Below are positions 52,884-61,395 of a stretch of DNA of 64,000 bases, one piece after another. Position 1 is the first letter of the stretch. Every line of letters begins with the position of its first letter. The notes below the pieces were generated by a model, which saw only the letters and a program-made list of their open reading frames with translations, was not told the origin of the DNA and did not search any database. The position numbers were made by a program, and so were the translations under genes. Source of the DNA: an uncultured bacterium (GTDB taxonomy: Bacteria; Verrucomicrobiota; Lentisphaeria; Victivallales; UBA1829). Location of the stretch: the NCBI GenBank assembly GCA_900548385.1, contig URKJ01000015.1, forward strand, positions 1-64,000, written 5' to 3'.

Positions 52884-53480
52884 ATGATTCAGAATCTCGT
52901 ACACACGGTCGGCAATTTTCTTGCGGGTGACATCGCCATGACTCTTTACTGGTGCGCGGCGATCGGAGGAACGGTGTTTTTCCTGGTTGCTCTGCTGTTT
53001 TCCTCGTTTGAAGTCGGCGGAGTCGATTCTCCCGATGTCGCCGCAGACGGCACATTTGATGTCGGGGGGCATGTCGATACCGGATTTGCCGATTTCCAGT
53101 TTATCAGTATGAAATCCATTTTCGCGTATGTGACCATGTTCGGCTGGGTCGGCGTCGTCTGGGGAAAATCCGGCTGGATCGGCTTTATCGCCGCATTCCT
53201 CATTGGACTGCTCGCGATGTTCCTGACCGCTCTTGCCGTCTGGATGATGTTGAAACTTCAGCATTCCGGCAATATTACGGACCGCGACATGACGGGGCTC
53301 ACGGGAACGGTTTATATTACGGTTCCCGCCGGCCGGTCCGCCTCCGGGAAAGTAACGGTGCCGGTGCACGGGTCGACTTGTGAAGTGACTGCCGTTTCCG
53401 ATACGGAGCTTCCGACCGGAACAGGCGTCCGGCTTGTGAAAGTTCTGGAGCCCTCCAAATTTCTGGTGGAGAAAGCGTAA
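52884..53480 (+). CDS. Inner-membrane OB-fold protein (YqiJ/NfeD-like)
   Basis: 198 residues. Three hydrophobic segments (TLYWCAAIGGTVFFLVALLF, FAYVTMFGWVGVVWG, FIAAFLIGLLAMFLTALAVW) are followed by a C-terminal soluble beta domain, TGLTGTVYITVPAGRSASG to LVKVLEPSKFLVEKA, of the OB-fold type seen in YqiJ/YuaF and NfeD proteins. Such proteins usually partner flotillin-like proteins, but no flotillin gene is adjacent. AGGAGGCGG precedes the ATG. It is 6 bases upstream of thiL. Confidence 0.72.
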   Translation: MIQNLVHTVGNFLAGDIAMTLYWCAAIGGTVFFLVALLFSSFEVGGVDSPDVAADGTFDVGGHVDTGFADFQFISMKSIFAYVTMFGWVGVVWGKSGWIGFIAAFLIGLLAMFLTALAVWMMLKLQHSGNITDRDMTGLTGTVYITVPAGRSASGKVTVPVHGSTCEVTAVSDTELPTGTGVRLVKVLEPSKFLVEKA

Positions 53481-53486
53481 ACGGAT

Positions 53487-54368
53487 ATGGATGAGGAAAA
53501 GCTCGTTGCGGAGCTGAAAGCGGTTTTTCCGCAGCGTCCCGAAGTGGCGGAGGGGCCGGGAGATGACTGTGCCGTGATCCGGCTTCCGGGAATGGAACGT
53601 CTGCTGCTCGCGGCGGTGGATCAGGTTGTTGCCGGAGTCCATTTTCTGGCGGAGGAACCGCCGGAACGCATTGCCGCGAAACTGGTCCGGCGGAATGTCA
53701 GCGACATTGCCGCGATGGGCGGTTCTCCTGCGTATGCCATGCTTACCGCCGCCATGGAGCCGCTGACGCAGAAGTTTCTCTCCGCGTTTCACCGGGGAGT
53801 GCAGGACGTATGCGCGGAATACGGGATGTGCGTGGTCGGAGGCGACGTGTCGTCACTTCCCGCTCCGGGTGCGGTATTTACGCTTTCGATTTTCGGTTAT
53901 GCCGAACCGGGTACGGTGAAGCTGCGCCGGACCGCGCGCGCCGGGGATTTGCTCTGCGGGACCGGGTGTTACGGGCGTTCGTTTGAGTCGGGACACCACC
54001 TGACGTTCCGTCCGCGTCTGCGGGAAGGGCTGCTGCTCGGCAGGACGGCGGCGGTTCATGCGATGATGGATGTCAGCGACGGTCTGCTGAAAGATGCGTG
54101 CCGGATGGCGTTTGCTTCCGGTCTTGCGCTGGAGTTCGAGTGCAGTCGTATTCCGCTCCGGGAGGGGGCGACGGTTGCGGATGCGCTCTGTGACGGCGAG
54201 GATTACGAACTGATCTGCGCAGTGGCTCCGGATGCGGCGGACTCCCTGTGCGCCGCGTTTCCGCATTTGACCCGGATGGGTGTATTTAAGGAGGGAACCC
54301 CCGGCACGGTTTCGGGGATTCCCGTTTTGAATAAGAAAGGATTCGATCATTTTCATGAAGCAGTTTGA
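53487..54368 (+). CDS. thiL: Thiamine-monophosphate kinase
   Basis: 293 residues. It phosphorylates thiamine phosphate to thiamine diphosphate. The N-terminal GPGDDCAVIRLPG contains the metal-binding Asp pair, with AAVDQVVAGVHFL and VRRNVSDIAAMGG in the middle (the nucleotide site) and MMDVSDGLLKDACR in the second lobe. GVCVVGGDVSS-type sequence (CVVGGDVSSLPAPGA) is present. No riboswitch is visible in front of it. It overlaps tsaE by 14 bases. Confidence 0.92.
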   Translation: MDEEKLVAELKAVFPQRPEVAEGPGDDCAVIRLPGMERLLLAAVDQVVAGVHFLAEEPPERIAAKLVRRNVSDIAAMGGSPAYAMLTAAMEPLTQKFLSAFHRGVQDVCAEYGMCVVGGDVSSLPAPGAVFTLSIFGYAEPGTVKLRRTARAGDLLCGTGCYGRSFESGHHLTFRPRLREGLLLGRTAAVHAMMDVSDGLLKDACRMAFASGLALEFECSRIPLREGATVADALCDGEDYELICAVAPDAADSLCAAFPHLTRMGVFKEGTPGTVSGIPVLNKKGFDHFHEAV

Positions 54369-54780
54369 AACATATTCTCCGGAGGAAACCGAGGCTCTTG
54401 CGGCGCGGATCGCGTCGGAAACGAAACCCGGAACCATCATTCTCCTGCGCGGTGATCTCGGAGCGGGCAAAACGGCGTTTACGCGCGGCTTCGCCCGCGG
54501 ACTCGGTATTGCCGATCCGGTGTCCAGTCCCACATTTACGATCGTTCAGGAATATCCGTATGCCGACGGGCGTATGCTGTACCACATGGACCTTTACCGC
54601 ATTCATGATTCGGATGCCGCACTGGCGTTCGGGATCGACGATTTCCTGTTTGACAGCCGTGCCATTTCCCTGATCGAGTGGCCCGAACGCGCCGAAGACC
54701 TGTATCCGCCGGATGCCGTCAATATCGGGATTGAGCATACCGAAGAGGAAAATCACCGCATTATCACGATCCGGGACTGA
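54355..54780 (+). CDS. tsaE: tRNA threonylcarbamoyladenosine biosynthesis ATPase
   Basis: 141 residues. ILLRGDLGAGKTAFTRGFARG is the Walker A motif, with SSPTFTIVQEY and HMDLYRI downstream and LIEWPERAEDLYPPDA near the end. It partners TsaB and TsaD in making the t6A modification of ANN-decoding tRNAs. It starts inside thiL and ends just before truA, so this is a tRNA-processing operon with a vitamin gene. Confidence 0.93.
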   Translation: MKQFETYSPEETEALAARIASETKPGTIILLRGDLGAGKTAFTRGFARGLGIADPVSSPTFTIVQEYPYADGRMLYHMDLYRIHDSDAALAFGIDDFLFDSRAISLIEWPERAEDLYPPDAVNIGIEHTEEENHRIITIRD

Positions 54781-54781
54781 C

Positions 54782-55588
54782 ATGGACGACGGACAGCTTA
54801 CGTTCAAGATGGAGATTGCGTTCGACGGTACGAATTACCGCGGCTGGCAGACGCAGCCGAACGGGATTACCGTGCAGCAGGTGATCGAAGAGCGCCTGGG
54901 ACGCCTTTTCGGCAATATTCCGATCCGTATTCAAGGGAGCAGCCGTACCGATTCCGGGGTGCACGCTCTGGGAATGGTCGCGTCGTTCCGTGCCCCCGAA
55001 CGGCGGAATATTCCCGACTGGAAAATCCTCAAGGCGATGAACCGTCTGCTTCCCGAAGACATCCGTATCCGTTCAGTGGAGGTGGTTCCGCCGGAATTCA
55101 ATGCCCGGTTTGCGGCAAAAGGCAAATCCTATGTTTATGTCATCAACAGCGGGGAGATCAACCCGTTTACCGCCCGCTGGAGCTGGCGGCTGTTCGATTT
55201 TGAAAACACCGCTGCCGTTCAGACCGCGCTGGATCACTTGCGGGGAACACATGATTTTACGAGCTTTGCGGTTGAATCGAAGAAATACGATGACCCGGTC
55301 CGTTCGATCATCCGCGCGGAGATCTATGAGTGCGGCCCTCTGAAATGTATTCACTTCATCGGGGACGGTTTTCTTTACAAGATGGTGCGGAGCATGGTCG
55401 GCGTATTGGCGGAGATCGGACGGAACCGTCTGCCTGCGGAGATCGTGCCGGAGATGCTGGAGAAGCGCAGCCGGTCGTGCGCCCGCGATACCGCTCCCGC
55501 CGCCGGGTTGTTCCTGATGAAAGTTTTTTATGAGCACAATGGGTGGGACCGCTATGAAATGCGTTCCGTTCCCTGGGAGCTTTACTGA
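54782..55588 (+). CDS. truA: tRNA pseudouridine synthase A
   Basis: 268 residues. It converts U38-40 of tRNA anticodon arms to pseudouridine. FDGTNYRGWQTQPNGITVQQ, GSSRTDSGVHALGMVASF with catalytic Asp57, FNARFAAKGKSYVYVI, and HDFTSFAVESKKYDDPVRSI are the family blocks. The ATG at 54782 is one base after the tsaE stop; the longer frame from 54713 overlaps tsaE. The ribosome-binding site is weak, so coupling to tsaE is probable. Confidence 0.94.
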   Translation: MDDGQLTFKMEIAFDGTNYRGWQTQPNGITVQQVIEERLGRLFGNIPIRIQGSSRTDSGVHALGMVASFRAPERRNIPDWKILKAMNRLLPEDIRIRSVEVVPPEFNARFAAKGKSYVYVINSGEINPFTARWSWRLFDFENTAAVQTALDHLRGTHDFTSFAVESKKYDDPVRSIIRAEIYECGPLKCIHFIGDGFLYKMVRSMVGVLAEIGRNRLPAEIVPEMLEKRSRSCARDTAPAAGLFLMKVFYEHNGWDRYEMRSVPWELY

Positions 55589-56418
55589 TGCCGGAGCTGC
55601 CGGAAGTCGAGACGGTGCGGCGCGTGCTGGCTCCCCAGCTGTGCGGAAAGCGGATCACCGGTCTGATCGCCGTTCGTCCGCAGGTTCTCGCCTTTCCCGG
55701 TGCGGAGCAGTTCCGCGACGGAGTGGTCGGTACTTCGTTCGAGGCTGTGGATCGGCGCGGCAAATTTCTGCTGTTCCGCCTGCGGAACCTCCGGACTCTG
55801 ACCGTACATCTCCGTATGACCGGCACCCTGCTGATCGAGCCGCCGGAGAACCCGGTTGTGAAACATACGCATGTGATCGTTGCGCTTGACGACGGGCGGC
55901 AGCTGCGGTTTACGGATCCGCGCCGTTTCGGGCGTTTCTGGCTGACCGGAGCGGGAGAGCCGGATACCGTTTCCGGTGTGCACCGTCTGGGGATTGAGCC
56001 GGATGACCCGCGGCTGACTTCCGCATATCTGCAGCGGCTGTTTGCCGGACGCAGGAAAGCGGTCAAGGAGTGTCTGCTGGAACAGTCCGGCATTGCGGGG
56101 ATCGGCAACATCTATTCCGATGAGATTCTTTTTGCCGCCCGTATTCATCCCGCCCGCAGTGCGGGTTCTCTTTCCGGCGGAGAATGGGAGGTGCTTGCGG
56201 CTGTGATTCCCGTTGTAATGGCGTATTATGTGGAAAAAAATGCGATTTCGCCCGATGATTATCTCGCGGGCAGGGGAACTGATTACCGCAATACGCCGTT
56301 TCTGAATGTTTACGGCCGCGCCGGAGAGCCCTGCCGGAACTGCGGAACGCCGCTGCAACGGACCGTGATCGGCGGACGGAGCAGCTGTTTTTGTCCGGTG
56401 TGCCAGAAGCCGGGATGA
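55588..56418 (+). CDS. mutM: Formamidopyrimidine-DNA glycosylase
   Basis: 276 residues. It excises 8-oxoguanine and related lesions. The N-terminal Pro-Glu catalytic start MPELPEVETVRRVL is complete. HLRMTGTLLI and LEQSGIAGIGNIYSDEILF are the DNA-binding parts, and a C-terminal zinc finger has CRNCGTPLQRTVIGGRSSCF then CPVCQ. The GRGTDYRNTP loop is normal. Its ATG shares one base with the truA stop. Confidence 0.96.
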   Translation: MPELPEVETVRRVLAPQLCGKRITGLIAVRPQVLAFPGAEQFRDGVVGTSFEAVDRRGKFLLFRLRNLRTLTVHLRMTGTLLIEPPENPVVKHTHVIVALDDGRQLRFTDPRRFGRFWLTGAGEPDTVSGVHRLGIEPDDPRLTSAYLQRLFAGRRKAVKECLLEQSGIAGIGNIYSDEILFAARIHPARSAGSLSGGEWEVLAAVIPVVMAYYVEKNAISPDDYLAGRGTDYRNTPFLNVYGRAGEPCRNCGTPLQRTVIGGRSSCFCPVCQKPG

Positions 56419-56425
56419 AACCGCG

Positions 56426-57898
56426 TCAGACCGCCGCTTCCGGTTCCTCCTCTTCCGCAGGCGCGTCCGGCAGGTCGATGACTTTGATCGTTTTCCAGAC
56501 TCCGGACCGGCGCCGCCAGACCATCAGCGCCGCATCGACGGCGATATAGAACGTCAGCAGAGTCCAGATTTCCGTCAGGCTGGAGTGGAAACAATAGACC
56601 AACAGGACCGTTCCGGGGATCTGGATCAGCCATGACGTGGAAACGCCGATGATCAGCGGGACTTTGGTGTCGCCCGCGCCGCGCAGACTGCCCATCGTGA
56701 TGAAGCGGACCGCGTCGAATACATTGAAGACCACGGCGAAATGGAGGATCAGAATAACGTACCGCTCCACCAGAGCGGCGTCCATTCCGGTCGATCCGCC
56801 GCTGCGGGAGCTGAACAGATGCACCAGCAGTTCGGGCGAGAAAAGATAGAAGAGAGCGGCGAAAGTCATCCACACGATCAGGATCCGCCACGAGCGCCAG
56901 CAGATTCGTTCGGCGACAAGCAGACGGCGTCGCCCGATGAACTGCCCGGTGATGATGCTGGTCGCGTCCATGAGACCGATCATCGGCATATTGCCGATCA
57001 TGTTGATTGAGAGGGCGATGCTGGTTGCGGCGAGCGCTTCGTTTCCGGTGTAGCCGATCATCATGACGACGATTGCAAAGGCGGCATTGCGGATGAACGT
57101 TTGGAGTCCCGCCGGAGTGCCGAAGCAGAGCAGCTTGCGGATGATCTGCCAATCGACGTTCCGGTGTGTGCGCGTGGCATATTCATTCTGGTCGAGCAGC
57201 AGGAAGCAGGCTGCTGCGATTGCCAGCGTACAGAAATTCGCGATGGAGTTTGCGATTCCCGCTCCGAGAATGCCCAGTGCGGGAAGCCCGCATTTTCCGA
57301 AGATCAGCAGGTAGTTCAGCGGTACGTTGATGAAACAGCCGATGATCTTTACCTTTGCCACGAACGAGGTCCTGCCGCGTCCGGTGAAAAAGGAAAAGAA
57401 CGCGGTTTCCATGCAGGTAAGCCCGGCACAGGGTGCCATTCCGGTGAAATATTCGATTTCAAAATTGGCGATTTGCGGATCATGACCGTTATGCAGAATG
57501 ATCCATTTTCCGCCGAGCGGCAGCAGAAAGACGAGGAGCCCGGCGACGGCGGCGCCGAAATAGAAGCCGTTCCATGCGGAGCGCACACAGCCCTCCCGGT
57601 TTCCGGAACCGTAATATTGCGAAACGATCGTAGCCGTGAAACTGGTCGTGATCAGGAAGAACGCCATGAGGGTGAAGAACATCTGTCCGGCGGGCATGGC
57701 GGCGGCGATCTCTTCCGGAGAATTTTTCGCAAGAAAAATGCGGTTGACCACCATCATGATCGTGTTGCTGGCGCTGAGAATGATCAGCGGCCACGCAAGC
57801 CGCCAGATTTCCACATAGCCGCCCGGCTCCAGAAACTGACGCCGGCTGAACAGCGAAATACAGTAGCGTCCGAACTTATGAAATAAACCTGCAAACAT
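56426..57898 (-). CDS. MATE-family efflux transporter
   Basis: 490 residues with about twelve membrane helices in two MATE halves. WRLAWPLIILSASNTIMMVVNRIF opens the first half and FGTPAGLQTFIRNAAFAIVVMM the second; both carry typical Pro and Gly kinks, and MATE families export cationic drugs or organic compounds using Na+ or H+. The C-terminus is acidic. It is convergent with mutM and preceded by a structured leader of about 85 bases. Confidence 0.9.
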   Translation of the reverse strand: MFAGLFHKFGRYCISLFSRRQFLEPGGYVEIWRLAWPLIILSASNTIMMVVNRIFLAKNSPEEIAAAMPAGQMFFTLMAFFLITTSFTATIVSQYYGSGNREGCVRSAWNGFYFGAAVAGLLVFLLPLGGKWIILHNGHDPQIANFEIEYFTGMAPCAGLTCMETAFFSFFTGRGRTSFVAKVKIIGCFINVPLNYLLIFGKCGLPALGILGAGIANSIANFCTLAIAAACFLLLDQNEYATRTHRNVDWQIIRKLLCFGTPAGLQTFIRNAAFAIVVMMIGYTGNEALAATSIALSINMIGNMPMIGLMDATSIITGQFIGRRRLLVAERICWRSWRILIVWMTFAALFYLFSPELLVHLFSSRSGGSTGMDAALVERYVILILHFAVVFNVFDAVRFITMGSLRGAGDTKVPLIIGVSTSWLIQIPGTVLLVYCFHSSLTEIWTLLTFYIAVDAALMVWRRRSGVWKTIKVIDLPDAPAEEEEPEAAV

Positions 57899-57983
57899 AC
57901 TTTCGAAACCGTATTGTCATAATATTGGGCCCGGCGGTTGCCCCCCGGCGCTTCAAATCTGCCGTTCACCGGCAGAACAGCAT

Positions 57984-58011
57984 ACTATACCATGAATCTT
58001 CGGAAAGTCAA
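57984..58011 (-). promoter_or_regulatory. Promoter of the MATE gene with structured leader
   Basis: On the minus strand TTGACT (58011-58006) and TATAGT (57989-57984) are 16 bases apart. The transcript would start with about 80 bases of leader that contains TCTGCCG/CGGCAGA (57958-57964 with 57970-57976) and a C- and G-rich stretch before the ATG at 57898. No ribosome-binding site is evident at the start. Confidence 0.6.
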
Positions 58012-58067
58012 TTTATTAATATTGCTGAAATATCAGAATTGCCAATTTGTAATTTGAGAACCGGCTC

Positions 58068-58095
58068 TTGAAAACCATCGTTCCGCATGTATATT
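58068..58095 (+). promoter_or_regulatory. Promoter of the fabF-like gene
   Basis: TTGAAA at 58068-58073 and TATATT at 58090-58095 are 16 bases apart, 61 bases before the ATG. It is divergent from the MATE promoter. Confidence 0.55.
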
Positions 58096-58156
58096 AAATT
58101 GGAATTGTAAATCATTAAACGGAACGGGGTTTCGTTTCAACAGGGAAGGATAGTTC

Positions 58157-59389
58157 ATGGCAGACAGAATCGTTGTATCCGGACGCGGACTTGTCACTCC
58201 GATCGGAGTCGGGCTTGAGGAGAATACGGAATCGCTGAAACATGGGAAAACCGGTACCGTGTTTGTCCCGGAATGGCGGGAACTGGGGCTTGACGCCCAG
58301 GTTGCCGGACTTTCCGATCACGATGTGGAATGCCCGGTTCTCAATCAGAAGAACAAACGCTTCATGTCCGTCAACTCCAAAATGGCGGTTGCCGCCGCTT
58401 ACGAAGCGCTCATCGAAGCCGGATTCACGATGGAGACCCTGCCGCACGACATGGCGGTGATCAACGGCTGCGGCGGAAGCGCGTATTCTGAAGTTTATGC
58501 CAATGCAGCGGCGTTCATCGAATCGAAACGCATCCGTAAAGTTTCCCCGTTTGCCGTTCCCCGGATCATGCCTTCTTCCGCCGTTGCCAACCTTTCCCTT
58601 GTGTTCGGGCTTACCGGAGAATCTTACGACATCAGTTCCGCCTGCACCAGCAGCGCTCAGGCGATCATCGCCGGAGCCCGGCTGATCGCCTCCGGCGAAT
58701 ACGACACCGTTCTGGTCGGCGGTTCCGAGGAAGTCAGCTGGCAGCAGGCGCTCGGCTTCAACGCCATGCGTGCACTTTCCCACTCCTACAACGATTGTCC
58801 GCATCGTGCGAGCCGTCCGTTCGACAAAGGGCGCGACGGTTTCGTTTTGGGCGAGGGCGCCGGTATTCTTGTCCTTGAGCGGGAATCCTGCGCTCTGGCG
58901 CGCGGTCACAGGCCACATGCGGTTCTTTCCGGTTTTGCAGCCAACAGCAACGCCACCGATATGGTGATTCCGAATGCCGATTCCAGCGCGGATCTTATGA
59001 TGCGCGCGATCCGCATGGCTGGGCTCAAGCCGGAAGATATCGGCTATATCAACACGCACGGAACCGCGACTCCGGTCGGCGACCCGGTCGAACTTGATTC
59101 CATCAAGCGGGTGTTCAACGCCTCCCGCAATGTCGCCATCAACAGTACAAAGTCCATGACCGGGCACATGATCGGTGCAGCGGGCGCGGTGGAAGCGATT
59201 TTCTCCACTCTGATGCTCGAACGCTCGTTCCTCTGCCCGACGGCGAACCTGGATGATCCCGCCGACGAGTTCGCGTGGGCGGACCTGATCCGCGAAACAC
59301 GGGAAAATGTCGATGTCAAACATGCGCTGAGCAACAGTTTCGGATTCGGCGGCTCCAACGCCTGTCTTGTCTTCTCCAAGTGGGAATGA
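58157..59389 (+). CDS. fabF: Beta-ketoacyl-ACP synthase (KAS I/II type)
   Basis: 410 residues. It elongates fatty acyl-ACP with malonyl-ACP. The catalytic triad is complete: Cys163 in ISSACTSSAQAI, His302 in INTHGTATPVGDPVE, and His338 in STKSMTGHMIGAAGA. The thiolase-fold start RIVVSGRGLVTPIGVGLEEN and the glycine-rich tail FGFGGSNACLVF are typical. The numbering fits FabF/FabB types; which of the two is uncertain. AAGGA lies 8-9 bases before the ATG. The dus gene follows 13 bases later. Confidence 0.88.
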   Translation: MADRIVVSGRGLVTPIGVGLEENTESLKHGKTGTVFVPEWRELGLDAQVAGLSDHDVECPVLNQKNKRFMSVNSKMAVAAAYEALIEAGFTMETLPHDMAVINGCGGSAYSEVYANAAAFIESKRIRKVSPFAVPRIMPSSAVANLSLVFGLTGESYDISSACTSSAQAIIAGARLIASGEYDTVLVGGSEEVSWQQALGFNAMRALSHSYNDCPHRASRPFDKGRDGFVLGEGAGILVLERESCALARGHRPHAVLSGFAANSNATDMVIPNADSSADLMMRAIRMAGLKPEDIGYINTHGTATPVGDPVELDSIKRVFNASRNVAINSTKSMTGHMIGAAGAVEAIFSTLMLERSFLCPTANLDDPADEFAWADLIRETRENVDVKHALSNSFGFGGSNACLVFSKWE

Positions 59390-59402
59390 ACTGAACCGCC
59401 GC

Positions 59403-60380
59403 ATGATGATCTACCCGGAAAACGCTGTTGTGCAGGCTCCGCTTGCGGGGCATACCGACATGCCGATGCGTCTTGCATCCCGCCGTCATGGCTGCCGCTA
59501 TGCGTTTACGGAAATGATCGACGCCGGTTCGCTGGTATTCGGCAATCAGAAAACGCTGACTCTTGCACACCGTTCGCCCGATGAGGAGTTTCTCGGTATT
59601 CAGCTTGTCGGTTCCGATCCGGATCATCTGACGAAAGCCGTGGAGATCATCAACGGGCGGGACTATGATGTTCTGGACTTCAATCTCGGCTGTCCGGCTC
59701 CGAAAGTCGAACGCAAATGCGAGGGGATCGCGTTTGCTCTGCGGCGTCCGGATGAAGCGGTCCGCGCGTTTGAGCGGATTGTCCGGACCTCCCGCATTCC
59801 GGTGACGGTGAAGACCCGGATTCAGGATCCGGTCGATCCGGAACCGACGGTCCGTTTTGCCCGGCGGCTGGAAGAAGCGGGCGCGCAGGCTCTGACTCTG
59901 CACGGTCGTGTAATGAAAGCGTTCTATTCCGGTCCGGTCGCGTTCGACGTGATCCGTGCGGTCCGCGAGGCTCTGAAAATTCCCGTGATTGCGAACGGCG
60001 GCATTATGGAGGAGAGTTCTTTCCGGGAGATGCGGGAAAAGACCGGATGTTCGCGGGTGATGGTTGCGCGCGGATCGCTGGGCAATCCATGGATCTATTC
60101 CGAACTTGGCAATCCGGAATATCAGCCGCCGACCGTGAAAGAGTTTGCGGATGAATTGGAGCGGCATATTCACGATATGACCGCGTTTTACGGCGGGGAA
60201 CTCGGATTCCGGATCGGACGCAAGTGTATTCTGGAATATCTGCGCGGACGCGGCTATCACGGTTCCCTGCGGGCTTCCGCATCCTATATTTCCTCCGAAG
60301 CGGATTTTCAGCGGATGATGGCGGAGGTCCGGAACGGTCCCGCCTCATTTCCGGACTCTCCGCGCCGTCTGCGGGAATGA
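59403..60380 (+). CDS. tRNA-dihydrouridine synthase
   Basis: 325 residues with a TIM barrel that uses FMN. APLAGHTDMPMRLASR starts the flavin site, LDFNLGCPAPKVERK contains the catalytic Cys, and IPVTVKTRIQD, LTLHGR and PVIANGGI are the barrel's FMN- and tRNA-binding strands. It reduces uridine in the tRNA D-arm. DusB-like by pattern, but the subfamily is not certain. The start at 59403 was chosen because it begins the conserved region; the earlier frame overlaps the fabF stop. Confidence 0.9.
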   Translation: MMIYPENAVVQAPLAGHTDMPMRLASRRHGCRYAFTEMIDAGSLVFGNQKTLTLAHRSPDEEFLGIQLVGSDPDHLTKAVEIINGRDYDVLDFNLGCPAPKVERKCEGIAFALRRPDEAVRAFERIVRTSRIPVTVKTRIQDPVDPEPTVRFARRLEEAGAQALTLHGRVMKAFYSGPVAFDVIRAVREALKIPVIANGGIMEESSFREMREKTGCSRVMVARGSLGNPWIYSELGNPEYQPPTVKEFADELERHIHDMTAFYGGELGFRIGRKCILEYLRGRGYHGSLRASASYISSEADFQRMMAEVRNGPASFPDSPRRLRE

Positions 60381-60393
60381 CGGAGGATTTCCG

Positions 60394-60422
60394 GATTGAC
60401 AACTCTTTTTTCCTGTGCTACA
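60394..60422 (+). promoter_or_regulatory. Promoter of the Gld-type ABC system
   Basis: TTGACA (60394-60399) and TACATT (60417-60422) are 17 bases apart, 37 bases before the start of the ABC ATPase gene. Confidence 0.6.
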
Positions 60423-60459
60423 TTACCGTTCAGTATAACCAGCAAAGCGATAATTTCCA

Positions 60460-61395
60460 ATGATAAAAGTTGAACATCTTTCCAGACGGTACGGCGCAAA
60501 ACTTGCGCTGGACGATCTTTCGTTTACCGCGGAGAACGGCAGCGTGCTCGGATTCATCGGGCCGAACGGTGCGGGCAAATCCACTGCCATGCGGATGATC
60601 TGCGGGATTATGCCGCCTTCCTCCGGAAGCGTTGAGGTTTCCGGGATCTCTATTACCGGAAATCCGCGCGAAGCGAAAGAGAAACTCGGCTATCTGCCGG
60701 AAAACGCTCCGCTTTATGCCGGGATGAACGTGAACGCATTCCTTCAATACTGCGGAAAAATGCGCGGCCTTTCCGGTGCGGAACTTCGTCGCGCGACCGA
60801 TGAATCCGTGGAGAAATGCCGTCTTCACGATGTTCTGCACGAGGAACTGGAAGCGCTTTCCAAAGGATTCAAACGGCGCGTCTGTCTGGCTCAGGCGATC
60901 ATGCATCATCCGGAAAACCTGGTTCTCGACGAGCCGACCGACGGACTGGATCCCGATCAGAAACGGGAGATCCGCGCGTTGATCCGGCAGATCCGGCAGG
61001 AGGCTGCCGTCATTGTTTCCACGCATATTCTGGAGGAAATCGACGCCGTGTGCGACAACGTTCTTGCGATCCGCGGCGGCCGCAAAGTGTTTTACGGGTC
61101 CACGCGCGAATTCCGGGCTCTTGATCCGGACGACGGTTCGCTTGAACTTCTGTTCGACCGTCTGCCGGAAGGTTTCACGGACCGGGTTTCCGGGTTCCGT
61201 CTGCTGGCGGTGGAATCTGTTGGAGAGGGGACGCTTGTGCGGATCATGCCCGGTGACGCAAACCATGCGGAGCTGATCGCCGCTTTGACCGCCGCCGCAA
61301 AAGCGGAGGGCGTGAAAGTGCTGCGCTGTGATTTTGTTTCGGGACGTCTGGAAAAGGTGTTTGCCGGTTTTGCGGATATGGAGGTGAAGGCATGA
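60460..61395 (+). CDS. ABC transporter ATP-binding protein (GldA/NatA-like)
   Basis: 311 residues. Walker A is GFIGPNGAGKSTAMRM, the signature segment is ALSKGFKRRVCLAQAI, and Walker B is NLVLDEPTDGLDPDQKRE, followed by the switch His in IVSTHILEE. The last 90 residues form a DUF4162-type C-terminal extension. It overlaps the permease gene as ATGA, so the pair is one transporter. In Bacteroidetes, GldA with GldF and GldG is tied to gliding; here the function is open. No strong ribosome-binding site is visible. Confidence 0.9.
   Translation: MIKVEHLSRRYGAKLALDDLSFTAENGSVLGFIGPNGAGKSTAMRMICGIMPPSSGSVEVSGISITGNPREAKEKLGYLPENAPLYAGMNVNAFLQYCGKMRGLSGAELRRATDESVEKCRLHDVLHEELEALSKGFKRRVCLAQAIMHHPENLVLDEPTDGLDPDQKREIRALIRQIRQEAAVIVSTHILEEIDAVCDNVLAIRGGRKVFYGSTREFRALDPDDGSLELLFDRLPEGFTDRVSGFRLLAVESVGEGTLVRIMPGDANHAELIAALTAAAKAEGVKVLRCDFVSGRLEKVFAGFADMEVKA

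Noticed and set aside
53481..53487. TPP riboswitch ahead of thiL
   Set aside because: Only 6 bases separate thiL from the preceding gene, leaving no room, and no THI-box sequence was seen.
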